DNA of 64,000 nt from NCBI GenBank assembly GCA_934754355.1, contig CAKVID010000002.1, forward strand, positions 124,001-188,000, written 5' to 3'. Origin of the DNA: an uncultured Clostridia bacterium. Its GTDB lineage: Bacteria; Bacillota; Clostridia; Christensenellales; UBA1242. Position 1 is the first letter of the stretch; the number at the start of each line of letters is the position of its first letter. The notes beneath the pieces were generated by a model. The model searched no databases and was not told the origin of the DNA. It saw only the letters and a list, made by a program, of their open reading frames with translations. Shown here in pieces: positions 1 to 13,300 of this stretch. Position numbers and translations under genes: made by a program.

Positions 1-3000
1 TATATACCATTAACTACATCAATATATATAATTTGTGATAAGCCTTCTCCATACACACCATTTACAAAATCAAATAAATAAGTTCTTTCGGTACCATGAT
101 TTACATAAGGAACGGCAAGTAATTTAATAGTTTGATTAGTTGTATTAATACCAGTAATTCTAGTTATCAAACTTGCATCATCAACAAAGCAAGCATAACC
201 AGTCATATTGTAGATATCATCAAATGTAGCACTACTAAATGTACTACCATTAATTTTGATACTATCAACCTCTGTCTCATTCTCAAACATTATTGTATCG
301 CCATTCATGAAGAAATAACGAATTCCATAAGTACTATTAGCATTCAATGCATTATCTAGAGTTAGAGACAATGAATTGCTTGCATATTTCTTCAAGTACT
401 CGTTTGTAATCTCTAGGTTACCATTTACTTTGCCAAAGATTGTAGTAGACAAATTATCATTCTTGATAACTTTCAAGTGATTAGTTTCAGAATTCTCAAA
501 CTTCTCTGTATGAGATTGGTCTTTGTACAAATCAAATGTATTAACAGCATTAATTACATTAAATCTGAAAGATGTCTTAATATCACGATTGTAAGCAGAC
601 AAGATTTCAAATTCAACATTTCCAGTGCCATTTACTTGAATGTATGCGACATTATCAATTATCTTAATTTCTGCAATATTTGTATTGCTTGAATTAAATG
701 TAATCATGCCATTTTGCAAGAATGGAGGCAATATAGCGATTTTAAGAGTATCTTCTAATTTATATAAGTTCTTCTTCTCTATCTCGCCTAAGATATATTT
801 GGTATACTCTATATCTAATTGTGAACAATAGCCATTTTTATCAAAGTCGATAACCTTAATAGTTTCGCCATTTACATTTATTATTTGCCAAGGCATTTTA
901 TTATAATCTGCTAGTCTTTCATCTTTATCAGCGTAATCCAAAGCATAATAATAAATTGTCTTAGTACTTGGTGTCATTTTGTTAGATAATTCAATACTAC
1001 TTATCCAACTATTTACATAATCAACATCGTTTAAGATGTTTGTTGTATCAATCTCAATTGCTTGAGGTGGGAAGTTAATTATAAGATTGACATAGTCTAC
1101 ACCATTCTGGCTATATGTCTTATCAAGTCCAAGTGATACAGGGTAACCAGAATTAATATCTGGATTGTAATATCTATAATTATTATTTAATCTATGTAGA
1201 TTTGTCTCGTCAATACCTGTCTTAGTTACATTTTTGCAGATATACAAATCTTCATAATTTATAGTTGTTATAGAACCACCATTATTTATAGATTTGGTTA
1301 TAGAACCTAACCCATAAGGATTGATAGTTAGATTATCTCCATCTGTCACACTAGAATCGCATGAGATATCATATTTTTTATCATCAAAAGATAAGTGATA
1401 AGGCTCGCTATATATAACTTTGGCAGTTACAATTTTGCTTCCAACCATTGTTTTATTAGTTACACCATACAGACTAAGAACATAAGTGATATTATTACCC
1501 ATAGCATTTACTAATTGCTCTTGAGTAATTGTATTTGATATTTTATTGCCTTCTTCGTCAATTGTATATGTGCTTGTCAATAATTTATTGATATCTACAT
1601 CAAATGTAATAGTTGCAAGATTAGGAGTAGATATATGTTTGATAGTCTCACTTTCTGTTACAACTAAATTATCAATATCAAATACATAATTACTAACCAT
1701 GCCATTATCATCAACACTAACTGATAGTTTCAAATCAAGTGAACCATTAAGTGCAAATGTATTATAAGCATACATACTTGGAACTGCTACAAAGTTACTT
1801 GAAGTTTTGTAAACAACTCCATCATATTTAATAAGTATTGGCATACTTGCATTATTTATAATAATTCTATCTTGACCATACAAATTACTTATTGCTGTAG
1901 TTGTTCTAGGGTTACTACCAATTCCCTCAGTAAGAACAACAATTGCATAAGAATTAATTGCATTGGCAAAATTCATTTCTAAATTATTGTAACTATCTAC
2001 AAGTTTAATGCTACTAGAGTATTCTCTATTACCAATTGTTTTGAAATCATTAATAACAGAAGCATAAGTTCCTGCATCAATATTAACCGAATTGCTAAGC
2101 AATACATCACAAGTACTACCACCAGAAACTCCACCATTACCATCAGAAATATTTTGACTAATTTCAATTAGATTTCTGTATGAAATTTCTCCGTTATCTG
2201 CATTTCTAAAAGTATATCTATTAAGTGCAGAAACATCTCCAAATAAAGCACCAACATATTTCTTATTATCCTTAGCACTATAAGCAGTACTTTGGTTATA
2301 CACATTAGCAATTGTTTGCACATTAAATATTGCCATTACGCCTTGTGCAGAACCTGCCACACCACCAATATATGTTCCACCAGTAATATCTAGTGTTCCA
2401 TTAGATGCATTTCTAGAGTACTCTGATTGTCTAGCAGTAAATATAATACTTGCTTTTACATAACCAGAAGAGATAAATCCATTAATCATTCTACCTACAT
2501 AGCCACCAGCATAAACTGTACTATCGGAAGTAGAAGGAGCAACAACTATATCTCCATAATAGCAACCATTAGTTGCATTGTAATTTTCACTCTTATCTAT
2601 ACTATAAGAGTACATTTTGTCATAGTCATTAGTTGAACGATTGAAGTAAGATGCTACTGAATTGGAAGATAGAACATTCGTATATGTAACAGTATTAAAT
2701 TGACCATACGCATTGTAACTGGCAAACAATGTTGCATCGTTAATATTTTCGTATCTACCAATTATTCCGCCTACTGAATTTTCGCCATAGATGGCAGTAT
2801 TCATATAAGAATAATTATCTTTGAAATCTAGTATTTGGACTTTGTTATTTACAATATTCATCGTGCTTGCAAAATTGTAATCACCAGCCTCTGTAGCAGA
2901 TAGTGAATAATTAGAAGAATATCCAATTAATCCACCCACATTATCTCTACCGATAATATTAGGAATTACATTGTTATTTGCTACAACACCCCTATTGAAA

Positions 3001-6000
3001 CCAATTAATCCACCTACACCAGCATTTGAATTAACACCATGTGTAGTAGAATAATCTCCAAATATAAACGCTCTAACATTTTCATTTTGAATAGTATTGG
3101 TATTGATACCTGCAACACCACCAACTGTTAATAAATTGGTTAATGCATTCTTAGTTTGATGAGAATTAATAATTGTTACTACATCAAATTCTTCTAAGCC
3201 ATTAGATACTACAAAATTAGAAAGTTTGCCGGCAATAGTACCATCATTAAAGCCTGAAATACCACCTGCTCTAATAACTTTATTTGGTTTCTTGCTAGAT
3301 AAGAACGATATAAAACCTCTAAATTTAGTACTCTCAACATTGCCTCTATTCCTACCAACAATACCACCGATATTAGCAACAATTGAATAATCACTAAGTG
3401 AGGTAGACATATCGTAATTGATACCACGAGTATGTGTTCTATTATTATTAATAACGGAACCATCGAATTTATTGATAAGACCATCATTTACTTCACAATC
3501 TATGATTTTGCCTTCACTAAATCCTGCTATTACACCTACAAATTCGTTTACGATATTTACATCTGAATTTTGGAATGATGAAATACTAATTGTATAATTA
3601 TATATTTTCACATTTTTGATAATTGCGCCATCAGATAGATATCCAAATAATCCATAGTAATTATTAGTCTCAACTGCAGTATCTCCAGAATGTCTAGCAA
3701 TAATTCTAAGATTAAGGATACTATAATCTCTATATTCATTATCGCTTACTTGAAATCTTCCGCTTAGTGAACCTTTGAATGGATAACTTTCTGTTCCGAT
3801 TGGTGTCCAATTAATCTGACTTAAATCTATATTCTTGGTTAGAACATAATTTGATTCTAATGCTTTGGAATATTTAACATTATCGCCTATTGCCAACAAA
3901 TCTTGAGCATTGTCAACTTCAAATGGAATACTTTGACCATCTTGAATTTGAATAGTAAGTGTAGAACTTATTGAATTATCTGCTTTGGATACAATGCTTA
4001 CTTTGTATGTCGGATTATCCTTCATACTTAGCATATTGACTCTAACCCTTAATCTATTGTTGCCTAGGTCAATAATATCTATATCTGAACTAGTTTTGAC
4101 TACTTCTATTTCTTTAACAAGAATACCTGCACCATAATCTTCACCAATTAAAGAATATTCAAATTCGTAAGTATTATTTTTGTAGAAATAGCCATTCTTT
4201 TCGTTGTAATCCATATCTCTAATATCAAAAGATATTCTATTATTGAATACTTTGGTATTAATATCAATTACATTAGATGCTTTCACAACATAGACATTAA
4301 CACTAGTAGATATCATATCTTCATTGATTACCGTTCCATTCTCGGAAATATATTTTTGTGTAACCATAATGTAGATACTAAATCTTAGTGTTTCACTAGA
4401 AATATCTTGAACTTTTAGTGTTGCCGTCAATCTATCTTCTGATAGAATTAATATAATTCGACCATACTCATCACCACGAATTCTAAATGTTATGGTTTGT
4501 GTACCATCTGCATTATCTACTGTTGATAATACATCAAACTGACCAACATTCATACCTGCACTCCATTTAATAGAGTGGTCCGTTGTAATAATGCTTGGAG
4601 TTAGATTTACTTTGATTGTCTTGGTTGCATACTCTTTTAAGTAACTATTATTTGTATTACCAATCTTGATATCCCCACCCTTCATGTTGCTATCATAAAT
4701 TTGATAATCAATATTATCTGTAGAGATAGAAGTTATAGGTCTTTCAAAATAAACATTAACCCAAATATAAATCTTAGTATTATCTGTCATTGTAGAGAAT
4801 GTGAATTTAAGGGTTACACACTTATCTGAATATGATTTGACTTTGATAAGTCTACCATCTATAGTTACGCAATCCCTATTAGATGTTTCAATGCCTTCAA
4901 TATTTAAAATATTCGTAAGGTCATTATATCTTTGTTGAGTGTCGACATCTTCTCCACCACCACTACCGCCTAGCAAGTAGTAGAAAGAATATGTTTTGCC
5001 AACCAATAATTTAGTATTATATGCCGTATCAATTGTTGGTTCTGCACCCACACCAGTAAATTGATAAATGTAACCACCATTGATATCTTTCATATCATTT
5101 GGATTAGACGAGAAGTTTTCAAAATTCTCCAATTGAATTTTCAAAAACTCAGGAGCAGTAATTGGATACATTACAACAAAAGTAAATGTATAAGATTTGC
5201 CATTTGGCAATAGTACTGTAACACTAGTTGAACCAAGTTTATTTTTAATATTTATAAATCTTAATTCGTTATTATCATAATCTACAGAACTTTCAAAGAA
5301 TGATGTATCTGCAACAGTAATTTTAACACTTGTAAAGTCTTGGTCTCCATTAGCATTCTGAGGTAAGCCTTTGAAACTGAAATATTTACCTACTACAAGT
5401 TCACTGTCTATATTATTTGTATTTTGGTTTTTGCTATATTTAGCAGGGTCCAATTCAATTGTATTGCTTATTAATTCTACTTCAGTATTTTCTTTGGCAA
5501 ATGCAATCTTAACAGTCCTTGTTACATCATCAAATACACTACTTGTGAAAGTAAGATAGATATTAGCATTATCTGGAATTAAAGCATTGTCTTGTTGGCG
5601 GATATAGAATATTTCTCCACCACTTAGAGTATCTATTTCTAGACCGTTGTTGTTCTCTATTCTTATTTTGCTTGCATAGTCTTCGTTAAGTGATACTTTC
5701 ACACCTTGATTATTAAGAGAAGATAATCCACTCCACACATCAACCCATACAGACATTCTACCGTTTTTATATGCAATGATGTCATTGTCTTTAAGGCTAA
5801 GTCTTTCAATAGTATCTATATTTTGAGAAAGTCTAGCACTATTCATATCTTCTCTAGTTTTGAATAAATAGATATTATTAGGGAACATCTTAGTTCTAAC
5901 TTCTAGAGGAAATTCAACCGATTGAAATCTACCTTGGAAATCATAGTAATCAATTATGAATGTTACTTCGTAATTGCCTTCTGTCTTATTAGCATTCTTG

Positions 6001-7118
6001 AAGAATGTATATACTGCTTTGCCAGTATTGTCAGAACTCTCTACAGTAAATAGATTAGTACCATCAATAGTTCTTCCATCAACATTGTGGTTCTTAATTC
6101 TAACTGAATATTTCTGATACTCTTTAGGAATTACATTACCACTATCGTCGTATCTGTAATATGTACTCTTAACATTACTAAGTGAAGTGCTTGTAACCAT
6201 ATCTAGCAAATATTTAAGTTCGATAGTTGCGTGATTGTATTCTGGCTTATCGTCATTTACACTTAGAGTAAGTAAATACTTGCCAGTCTCTTCATCAAAC
6301 TCTAGCAAATTCATTCTATTCTCTACTTCGATATTGTTATTATCAATTTCTTCTAAGCAGAATGAAGAAGCATTGAAAGGATCTAGAATATTTACAATTG
6401 TCTCTTGAGATTTGTTATCGTCATAAATAGAAGTTATATTTAACTTGAAAGAATTTATAATTGTTTCTTTAGGGATTGTTATGAAATATGGATTTGTCTC
6501 AAAGCCTGCATTGATAGTTGCAATATCTTCGTCATATCTATCATTGAATTCTTCTGTACCGATTAGGCTAGCAGTATACTTAACTTCTCTTTGAGTAGTA
6601 TTACTTGGATAATATGTAAGATAATTATCAGACTCATGCAGACTAACACTAGTACCTCTAATAATTGGTATTAAATTATTCTTAACCGTAAAACTTTGAA
6701 GAGGAACACTAACCTTAACATGATACTCCATAGATTTGTTGCCTTCTTCAGTTACAGCACGAATAATTGTCTCACCATCACTAATAGCAGTAAATACACC
6801 TAGTGTTTGACCATTATCTAGCCATGTGCCATTTTTGAAAGTTACTATACTAGGATTGTCAACATAAAATTTGACCTTCTTGGAAATGCTTTCGTCTTTG
6901 ACACCATCAACTTTAACTAGTAATTTGAAATCATTTCTAGATGTAATAGCAGAAAGACTAATGGTATTATCCACTATATCTTTATCTTCATAGTCTCTAG
7001 CATACACCAAAGAAACAGTCATATTATCATACTTACTACTCTTGCCACAAGCAATACAAGTAACTAATGATGATACAACCAAAAGTATTAATGTTAATAT
7101 TTTCTTCCAAGTTTTCAT
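1..7118 (-). CDS. Giant surface lipoprotein with Ig-like region and GLUG beta-helix repeats (partial, 3' end outside window)
   Basis: An open frame runs from an ATG at 7118 to the left edge, giving at least 2372 codons. The start is preceded by a purine-rich stretch (GGGAAAG). The N-terminus is a lipoprotein-type signal: basic MKTWKK, a hydrophobic core and Cys24 in the context CIAC. The -3 Cys is unusual for a lipobox. Residues up to about 1060 look like repeated beta-sandwich (Ig-like) material. From about residue 1069 a module begins with an LLAIGDN-type cap and NIDLSQINWTPIG. It is followed by repeated GLUG-type strands such as VGGLIGFNRG, IGGIVGRNRG and VGGVAGINTN, typical of right-handed beta-helix surface proteins. 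More Ig-like sequence follows. The first few hundred residues resemble those of the 5075-aa neighbour, so the two are tandem paralogues. Probable role: a cell-surface adhesin or glycan-interacting protein. The function is inferred from architecture only. Confidence 0.85.
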   Translation of the reverse strand, partial: MKTWKKILTLILLVVSSLVTCIACGKSSKYDNMTVSLVYARDYEDKDIVDNTISLSAITSRNDFKLLVKVDGVKDESISKKVKFYVDNPSIVTFKNGTWLDNGQTLGVFTAISDGETIIRAVTEEGNKSMEYHVKVSVPLQSFTVKNNLIPIIRGTSVSLHESDNYLTYYPSNTTQREVKYTASLIGTEEFNDRYDEDIATINAGFETNPYFITIPKETIINSFKLNITSIYDDNKSQETIVNILDPFNASSFCLEEIDNNNIEVENRMNLLEFDEETGKYLLTLSVNDDKPEYNHATIELKYLLDMVTSTSLSNVKSTYYRYDDSGNVIPKEYQKYSVRIKNHNVDGRTIDGTNLFTVESSDNTGKAVYTFFKNANKTEGNYEVTFIIDYYDFQGRFQSVEFPLEVRTKMFPNNIYLFKTREDMNSARLSQNIDTIERLSLKDNDIIAYKNGRMSVWVDVWSGLSSLNNQGVKVSLNEDYASKIRIENNNGLEIDTLSGGEIFYIRQQDNALIPDNANIYLTFTSSVFDDVTRTVKIAFAKENTEVELISNTIELDPAKYSKNQNTNNIDSELVVGKYFSFKGLPQNANGDQDFTSVKITVADTSFFESSVDYDNNELRFINIKNKLGSTSVTVLLPNGKSYTFTFVVMYPITAPEFLKIQLENFENFSSNPNDMKDINGGYIYQFTGVGAEPTIDTAYNTKLLVGKTYSFYYLLGGSGGGEDVDTQQRYNDLTNILNIEGIETSNRDCVTIDGRLIKVKSYSDKCVTLKFTFSTMTDNTKIYIWVNVYFERPITSISTDNIDYQIYDSNMKGGDIKIGNTNNSYLKEYATKTIKVNLTPSIITTDHSIKWSAGMNVGQFDVLSTVDNADGTQTITFRIRGDEYGRIILILSEDRLTATLKVQDISSETLRFSIYIMVTQKYISENGTVINEDMISTSVNVYVVKASNVIDINTKVFNNRISFDIRDMDYNEKNGYFYKNNTYEFEYSLIGEDYGAGILVKEIEVVKTSSDIDIIDLGNNRLRVRVNMLSMKDNPTYKVSIVSKADNSISSTLTIQIQDGQSIPFEVDNAQDLLAIGDNVKYSKALESNYVLTKNIDLSQINWTPIGTESYPFKGSLSGRFQVSDNEYRDYSILNLRIIARHSGDTAVETNNYYGLFGYLSDGAIIKNVKIYNYTISISSFQNSDVNIVNEFVGVIAGFSEGKIIDCEVNDGLINKFDGSVINNNRTHTRGINYDMSTSLSDYSIVANIGGIVGRNRGNVESTKFRGFISFLSSKKPNKVIRAGGISGFNDGTIAGKLSNFVVSNGLEEFDVVTIINSHQTKNALTNLLTVGGVAGINTNTIQNENVRAFIFGDYSTTHGVNSNAGVGGLIGFNRGVVANNNVIPNIIGRDNVGGLIGYSSNYSLSATEAGDYNFASTMNIVNNKVQILDFKDNYSYMNTAIYGENSVGGIIGRYENINDATLFASYNAYGQFNTVTYTNVLSSNSVASYFNRSTNDYDKMYSYSIDKSENYNATNGCYYGDIVVAPSTSDSTVYAGGYVGRMINGFISSGYVKASIIFTARQSEYSRNASNGTLDITGGTYIGGVAGSAQGVMAIFNVQTIANVYNQSTAYSAKDNKKYVGALFGDVSALNRYTFRNADNGEISYRNLIEISQNISDGNGGVSGGSTCDVLLSNSVNIDAGTYASVINDFKTIGNREYSSSIKLVDSYNNLEMNFANAINSYAIVVLTEGIGSNPRTTTAISNLYGQDRIIINNASMPILIKYDGVVYKTSSNFVAVPSMYAYNTFALNGSLDLKLSVSVDDNGMVSNYVFDIDNLVVTESETIKHISTPNLATITFDVDINKLLTSTYTIDEEGNKISNTITQEQLVNAMGNNITYVLSLYGVTNKTMVGSKIVTAKVIYSEPYHLSFDDKKYDISCDSSVTDGDNLTINPYGLGSITKSINNGGSITTINYEDLYICKNVTKTGIDETNLHRLNNNYRYYNPDINSGYPVSLGLDKTYSQNGVDYVNLIINFPPQAIEIDTTNILNDVDYVNSWISSIELSNKMTPSTKTIYYYALDYADKDERLADYNKMPWQIINVNGETIKVIDFDKNGYCSQLDIEYTKYILGEIEKKNLYKLEDTLKIAILPPFLQNGMITFNSSNTNIAEIKIIDNVAYIQVNGTGNVEFEILSAYNRDIKTSFRFNVINAVNTFDLYKDQSHTEKFENSETNHLKVIKNDNLSTTIFGKVNGNLEITNEYLKKYASNSLSLTLDNALNANSTYGIRYFFMNGDTIMFENETEVDSIKINGSTFSSATFDDIYNMTGYACFVDDASLITRITGINTTNQTIKLLAVPYVNHGTERTYLFDFVNGVYGEGLSQIIYIDVVNGI

Positions 7119-7254
7119 AATATTCTTTCCCTATAGTTTATATTTTGAAAAATGCGAAATATTATTTAAAAATATTATTATATATATAATAATAAATAAT
7201 ATATCTAACTAATTATATAGAATTAGCACAAAGTAGTCAAACGAATTAATCTAA

Positions 7255-7283
7255 ATATGTAATATTTAGAAATATTTTGTCAA
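7255..7283 (-). promoter_or_regulatory. Candidate sigma-A promoter of the 2372+-aa lipoprotein gene
   Basis: On the minus strand TTGACA (7283-7278) is followed at 18 bases by CATATT (7259-7254). The -35 is perfect but the -10 is weak. The same TTGACAAAAT core sits upstream of the 5075-aa gene. Confidence 0.35.
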
Positions 7284-7319
7284 ATTATGTCCTATACAAA
7301 ATGTACTATGCAAACACGC

Positions 7320-7348
7320 AAAAAAGCGGCTTTTGAAGTCGCTTTTTT
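7320..7348 (-). terminator. Rho-independent terminator of the 5075-aa gene
   Basis: An A-tract, GCG, CTT, a 3-base loop, AAG, CGC and a T-tract form a hairpin flanked by A and T runs on both sides. It lies 40 bases beyond the stop codon at 7388 and could work in both directions. Confidence 0.85.
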
Positions 7349-7387
7349 GAATATTTAGTTTATAATGCATAGCACATCAAATACTAA

Positions 7388-10300
7388 TTAATCATTATCT
7401 CCTTGACCATTCTTGCCACCAGAATATTTAGTACCCGAAGCCGCCATATTACTTGCATTACAATTGTATACCCTACCATAAGGTTCATTACATATGAAAT
7501 TATAGAATTCAATAGAATTAATTGTAAAGTTAGTAACTGAACATCTATTAATAACTGCTGACTTACCGTTAATTGCAACAATGCCTGCAACAATTCTAGA
7601 ATTACCGCCATATATCATACAATCATTAGTTAGAGATACTCCATATACAATTCCATAATTATACATAATAGGAGCAAAGTATTTGCTATCGCCAGTATTA
7701 TTTAATTTTAATTGTTGGAAATCAATACAAGCAATAATGCCATAATTGTATTTAATTAATTCATGTTCAATAAATTTACTACCCGTATAAATTATTCTAC
7801 TATTTCTACCATCAATTTTTCTACCAACAATCATAGAAGATGAAGGTACAGAAATTGCCTTGATATCGCCATTTAATGAGATATCTCCATCAATGAAAAT
7901 GATAGTATTTTCTGGGATACTTGAATAAACTATAGAATTAATGTAATTAGCAAAAGCACCACCATTATTAAATCTTACAATATTATAAGATAATTTCTCA
8001 TCTGAATAGAATAAGATATCATAATCGAAATAATAAGTATTAGAAGACTTTGTTGCAAGAGTATTTCTAATAATTGTTAAATCTGAAAGAACTGTTGCAC
8101 CTTGAGTTAATTTGGCCTTAAGAACAATTGCACCCTCAATATCTTTGAAACCAATAATTTGAGCATGGTCATTCTCACTTGTCCAAATAGTACTTCTACT
8201 CTGTGCAAATCCTGGTGTTGCAGAATTTTCACATCTGTAAGTTTGACCATTTACCATACTAGCACCTTCGCCTGAATATCCTATTTTATAAGTTCCACTT
8301 AATTCATTCTCATATTCCATAACAGAAGGAATGAAGTATGCAGAATTTTCTATTCTTCCCAAATTTTCATTGGTTAGACCATATACTTTTGTCTTAGTAG
8401 ATGTATTCTTAGTATGGCCAAAGTTGCTTGAATAACAATCTGAAATATATCCACGATTTGAATTTGTTAATCCATAAATTTCTGTCTTATTACCTACATA
8501 AATTGTAGCAGAAGCACTCTTTAATATCACACCAGTATTTGCGTTTGTTTCGGCAATTGAGAATAAACTTTCAGTCATGCCATAAGCATAAACTTGAGAA
8601 ATTACGCCATTATTTACCTTAACTAATGCAATATTTTGACCAACAGTATTTTCTTCTAATCCACCGCCAGATACTTTAAAGTATACATTAGATATAATAC
8701 CATTATTAGTACTGAAAGCAAATTTAGTAGATGTTGAACCAGTTGTATTTGATAGAGTTATAATAGCATTACGCTTACTACCTGTTCTACCAGAAATTAC
8801 ACTATTTGCATTAAGTATTAGATTTGTAACAGAGATATTATCTAAGATTACATTGTAGCCCGAGACATTAGTCTCAGACAAACTACCGCTTAGAATATGT
8901 GGAGTATATATTGAACTAGATAATGTATTTGGAAGTGTTGTTCCATTTGGAATAATTACTTGCAAATTGTTAATTTTTCTAACATTACTACTCATAAAGA
9001 ATGAATTAGTATTCATAGTTTTGCCAAGAAGAGAATACAAACTAATCGTACCATACAAATCTGCTAGAGCATAATTATTAAACATACTATCGCTTGAGTA
9101 ATTTCCCATTAATTCGTTGCAATAGAATACATTTTGAGTGTTTTGTGAGACCGAATTATTAGTAATAGCATATCTATTTACATTTGTATTAATTGGAAGT
9201 TCAAATAATACAAATCCATTAATTCCAGTAAATACGCCATTATTATTACCAATAACACCCGAAACATTTACATCTGCATTTGAATAATTTTTATTAAGTG
9301 TAACTTCGCTAAGCGATGTGAAATTCTCTATTTGAGAACTATTGGTATTACCAATTATACCACCAACACTCACATGAACAAGCGTGCTATCAATTGTAGT
9401 AACATCTATCTTGCCTGCACTTAAAATATTAGTTAATCCAACATATCCTTGTGAATTACCAATAATTCCACCTATCAAAGTCTTGCTAGGAGTAATTATT
9501 GCTTCGCCTTTTGGATTTGTAACGGAAGTACCGACTTTATTATTAGTAACACTAATGCTTCCGGTAAATTGACCTAAAGCAATAACATTTGCTGAATATT
9601 CTTCAAGTCCAATTAATCCGCCGATATTCAAATTCATAGAATTAACTGTTGCATTTATCTGAACGCTAGAACTTGCTAATTTCTTAGTCATTTTAGAAGA
9701 CTTCAAATCATGCGCAATTATTGATGCGATATTTACATGATTATCATCAGTATTGTCAACACTTAGATTACCACTAACAACTAATCCATTAATATTTGAT
9801 GAATTGGACATTGCAATTGTATTAGCAACATTTAGTTCGTCAGTTACATAACCATTATTAATAAAATCTAAATTGTTAGTAAAGTTCACATCTTTGATAG
9901 TTGCATTATTTGAATATGCAACTAATGATGAAACATTCATTTGTTTTACATTGTAATTATTACTAATCTCAATAGTTGAGCCATTGTTAATTTTGATATA
10001 ATTTGGGTTATTTCCACCACTTAGAGTTGAGTAATTAAGCACACCTACCAAGCCTGCAATATTAATATTCTCGCTAGATACACTATTCTTGACTTCTGCC
10101 ACAGTGAAATCATATCTATTATTAGCCAAAGAACTATTCTCAACATATCCTGCAAGGATACCAAAATTCTCAATCTTATCGTTACTTATTTCAATGCCCT
10201 TAGCACTTACGATAAATTTGCTATTTACAATTGATGAGTTAATTATTTCTCCAAATAATAAACCTGCATTCTTAACATTATAAATGCTTCCGAAAGTATC

Positions 10301-13300
10301 AGAATTTTTGATAGTTAAATCATTTTCGATTGTAATACTAAAGTTACAATTATTAATTGTTACATTTTGCAAAGAATTAGCAAATAATCCCCAATTTGAA
10401 TATAACTTCTCTGTTTCAAAATTTACATTTGAATATACAATCTCAAAATCCAAATTGGATAGACTTACACCATTTAGGATATTAAATAGAGAATTAACCG
10501 AACTAGCATCTTTGCCACTAGCATTTGTTATCTTAATTATTAACTTAGGATTATTACCATTTAATTGTTCGCCTATAAATAAATCTCTGATTGTTTGAGC
10601 ATAAGCAATAACTTTATTTGTGTCTGTAATATTATTTAGTTCCAAAGTATATTTTGCTGAACTTGGCTTTACTTTATAAGTTCTGCCAGTCGAAACACTA
10701 TTCAATGCTTCTTGCAATTCTTCGGCCGTTTTGATAATTTTGCCAGATGTATAAAGTCCATAACTATATTTAGGTAAATATGTACCAAGTGTCCAAATAT
10801 AGTCATTATTCATATTGATAAATACTTTTTTGCTTGAAATTATCGTCTTATCAAATCTATTATCTGCATTATAATCAAATTTGAACACACTAGCCGTACT
10901 AACATTATTGCTATCAATTACTTGATAATATGCACCTATCATTTGCTCTAAATATTCTTGACTAAATACTTGAGGATAAGTAAATACATCATAGTAAACA
11001 TCTGTTTTAGTTTCGTCAATTTCAACAAGGTTATAGTTATTAAGATTACTTATATAAGATGTTCTATAACTATATAAATTAATATAATTTGAACTATCAA
11101 TGTAGTAATTAAATACAGAACTTGTGTAATTATCCACTTTGTTTCCAGCAGCAAGGCTACCATTTGTAGAATACAAACCAAGAGTATTTGTTACAACATT
11201 TTCATTTGTAGATTTAATATTTGAAATAACTGTTACAGTTCTAGTTATTGTAGATATATCTGCATCATTCCAATCTACAAAGTCTATCATCTTCTTAGAT
11301 ACATCTGTAATAGTATTAAGCATAATGTATCCTATCGCAGAACCCACATAGTATTCATTGTGTAGACCAGCATATAATGCTTTATCCTCAGATATATTCA
11401 AGTTACCAATTTCTGGCATCTTGACATAGAATTTGTAATATGTTCCATCAGGTCTACTATATAGAACTTTCTGATTTTCATATAATTTCTCAGTTATTTT
11501 CTGTCTGAAATCAAAGTTACTTGTAGATATATTCCAATCTGTTAGCGCATATACACTATCCATTGACAAATAGTTCTTTGGAGTATAAATATTAGCATAT
11601 ATATCTTCACTTCCCTTTTGTCTATTTTCAAATTGGATATCTGAATTTACTTGCAATCCTACAAGTCCACCTGTAATAAATCTAGAGTAAACAGCACCTG
11701 TAGTATAACTAAATGCAATATAGTTATAATCTTCACTATATCCAATTAATCCACCAGCAATGTATGCCAAAGGTTTGGTTACATTTACTTTGCTATAACT
11801 ATCAATAATTACACCATTACTTGAGTAGCCTGCAATACCACCAATTGAAACTGTATAATTAGTTGAAGTTAAACTGTCAAATAATTGAATAAAGTTATTG
11901 CTATTATTTCTTGCCACTAGATTATTATCTGTTATTTCTTGTTCGCTATCACTTAATGCTATATAGCATTGCTCAATAACGCCATGATTTTCTGCTACAA
12001 GGCCACCAGCATAATTAAACGCCCTAATTATTTGATTGCCATTTAGCACAAATTTGGAATTTTTAATAAGAGTATTTTCGCCAACATAACCGAATAATCC
12101 GCCCGAATTATCGGCAGTTTTGATAGTAATATTGCCACTAGCAACAATATTATCAATTGTATTATTATCTGGTTGAGTTCTATAATTTAAGTTGCCAAAT
12201 TCATCAAGTTCATTATCGTGAGATATAGATTTATTATAGTTATTAGCAAGAAGTACACCTGCAATAGAACCGGCATAAGATACATCAGCACGATAAGTAT
12301 TATCATTTACGAATAATTTAGTTGAATTAGTATTTCTATCATATAGACCTACAAATGATTTAGTCACATCTTCATTATCGGCATTCTTTATAACAAATTG
12401 TTTGTATAGTCCATTAGATTTATCGTATGAATAGTCAGTAATTTCGCCACCCAAACTACCATAACTTGCTTCAACTACTATATTTTTAACATTTATGTCG
12501 TACATAAATATTGTACCACTATTATCAGCATAGATAAGACCAGCCAAAGCACCAGCCATATTTCTACCGCCAACAACAATTGAATTTGTATCACTTGCAT
12601 TACCATCAATTTTTACATTAATAATTGATGAGTTCATGATAGTTCCAGCAAGCACACCCGCTCTACTACTATCACTAGATTTGTATGTTCTCAAATTCAT
12701 GTTCAAGTTCTTAACAACTGTTTGTTTGCTAGTAATATTACTATCTATACCTACTTGACCAAATAATCCAAAGTTATCTAATTGAATTGTATCAGTATTA
12801 ATATTAAGATTACTCAAGGTCATTCCATTACCATCAAGTACACCCGCAAATATCAAATTATATAGATATACGCCTTTGTGCATAGTTGATGTTGTAATCT
12901 TCTCAAAGTTTAGATTATTAACAATTCTTACATGTCTTACAACATTTAGATTAGATAGGCTATTGCCATTAAGTACAGCATCTACACCAAATGCTCTAAC
13001 TTTACTTCCGTTATAGTCTATCTCGACCGAATTATCTATGATATATGTTGCAAAATTGCTTGCTTTGTCAATAATTAATGGGTTACTTTGCGAGCCTAAA
13101 TTGTAACCAACATACTCATAAATATAAGTATTATAGGTTACGCCACCTTCTGTAATTTCTTCTATACTTGTAAGTTTTCTAAATGAATTTGTATCGTATG
13201 TTGATGATGCAAGTCTAGGAGTACTTCCTTCAACTGTCACCCAGATACCCTCACTATTAGATACTGTAGTAAATGAGAAACCACGCCAAGTGTTTTTATT

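Noticed and set aside
132..2636. Short plus-strand frames near the left edge (for example 132-359 and 2427-2636)
   Set aside because: They lie inside the minus-strand lipoprotein gene, which is open throughout from 7118 to the edge with a good signal peptide.
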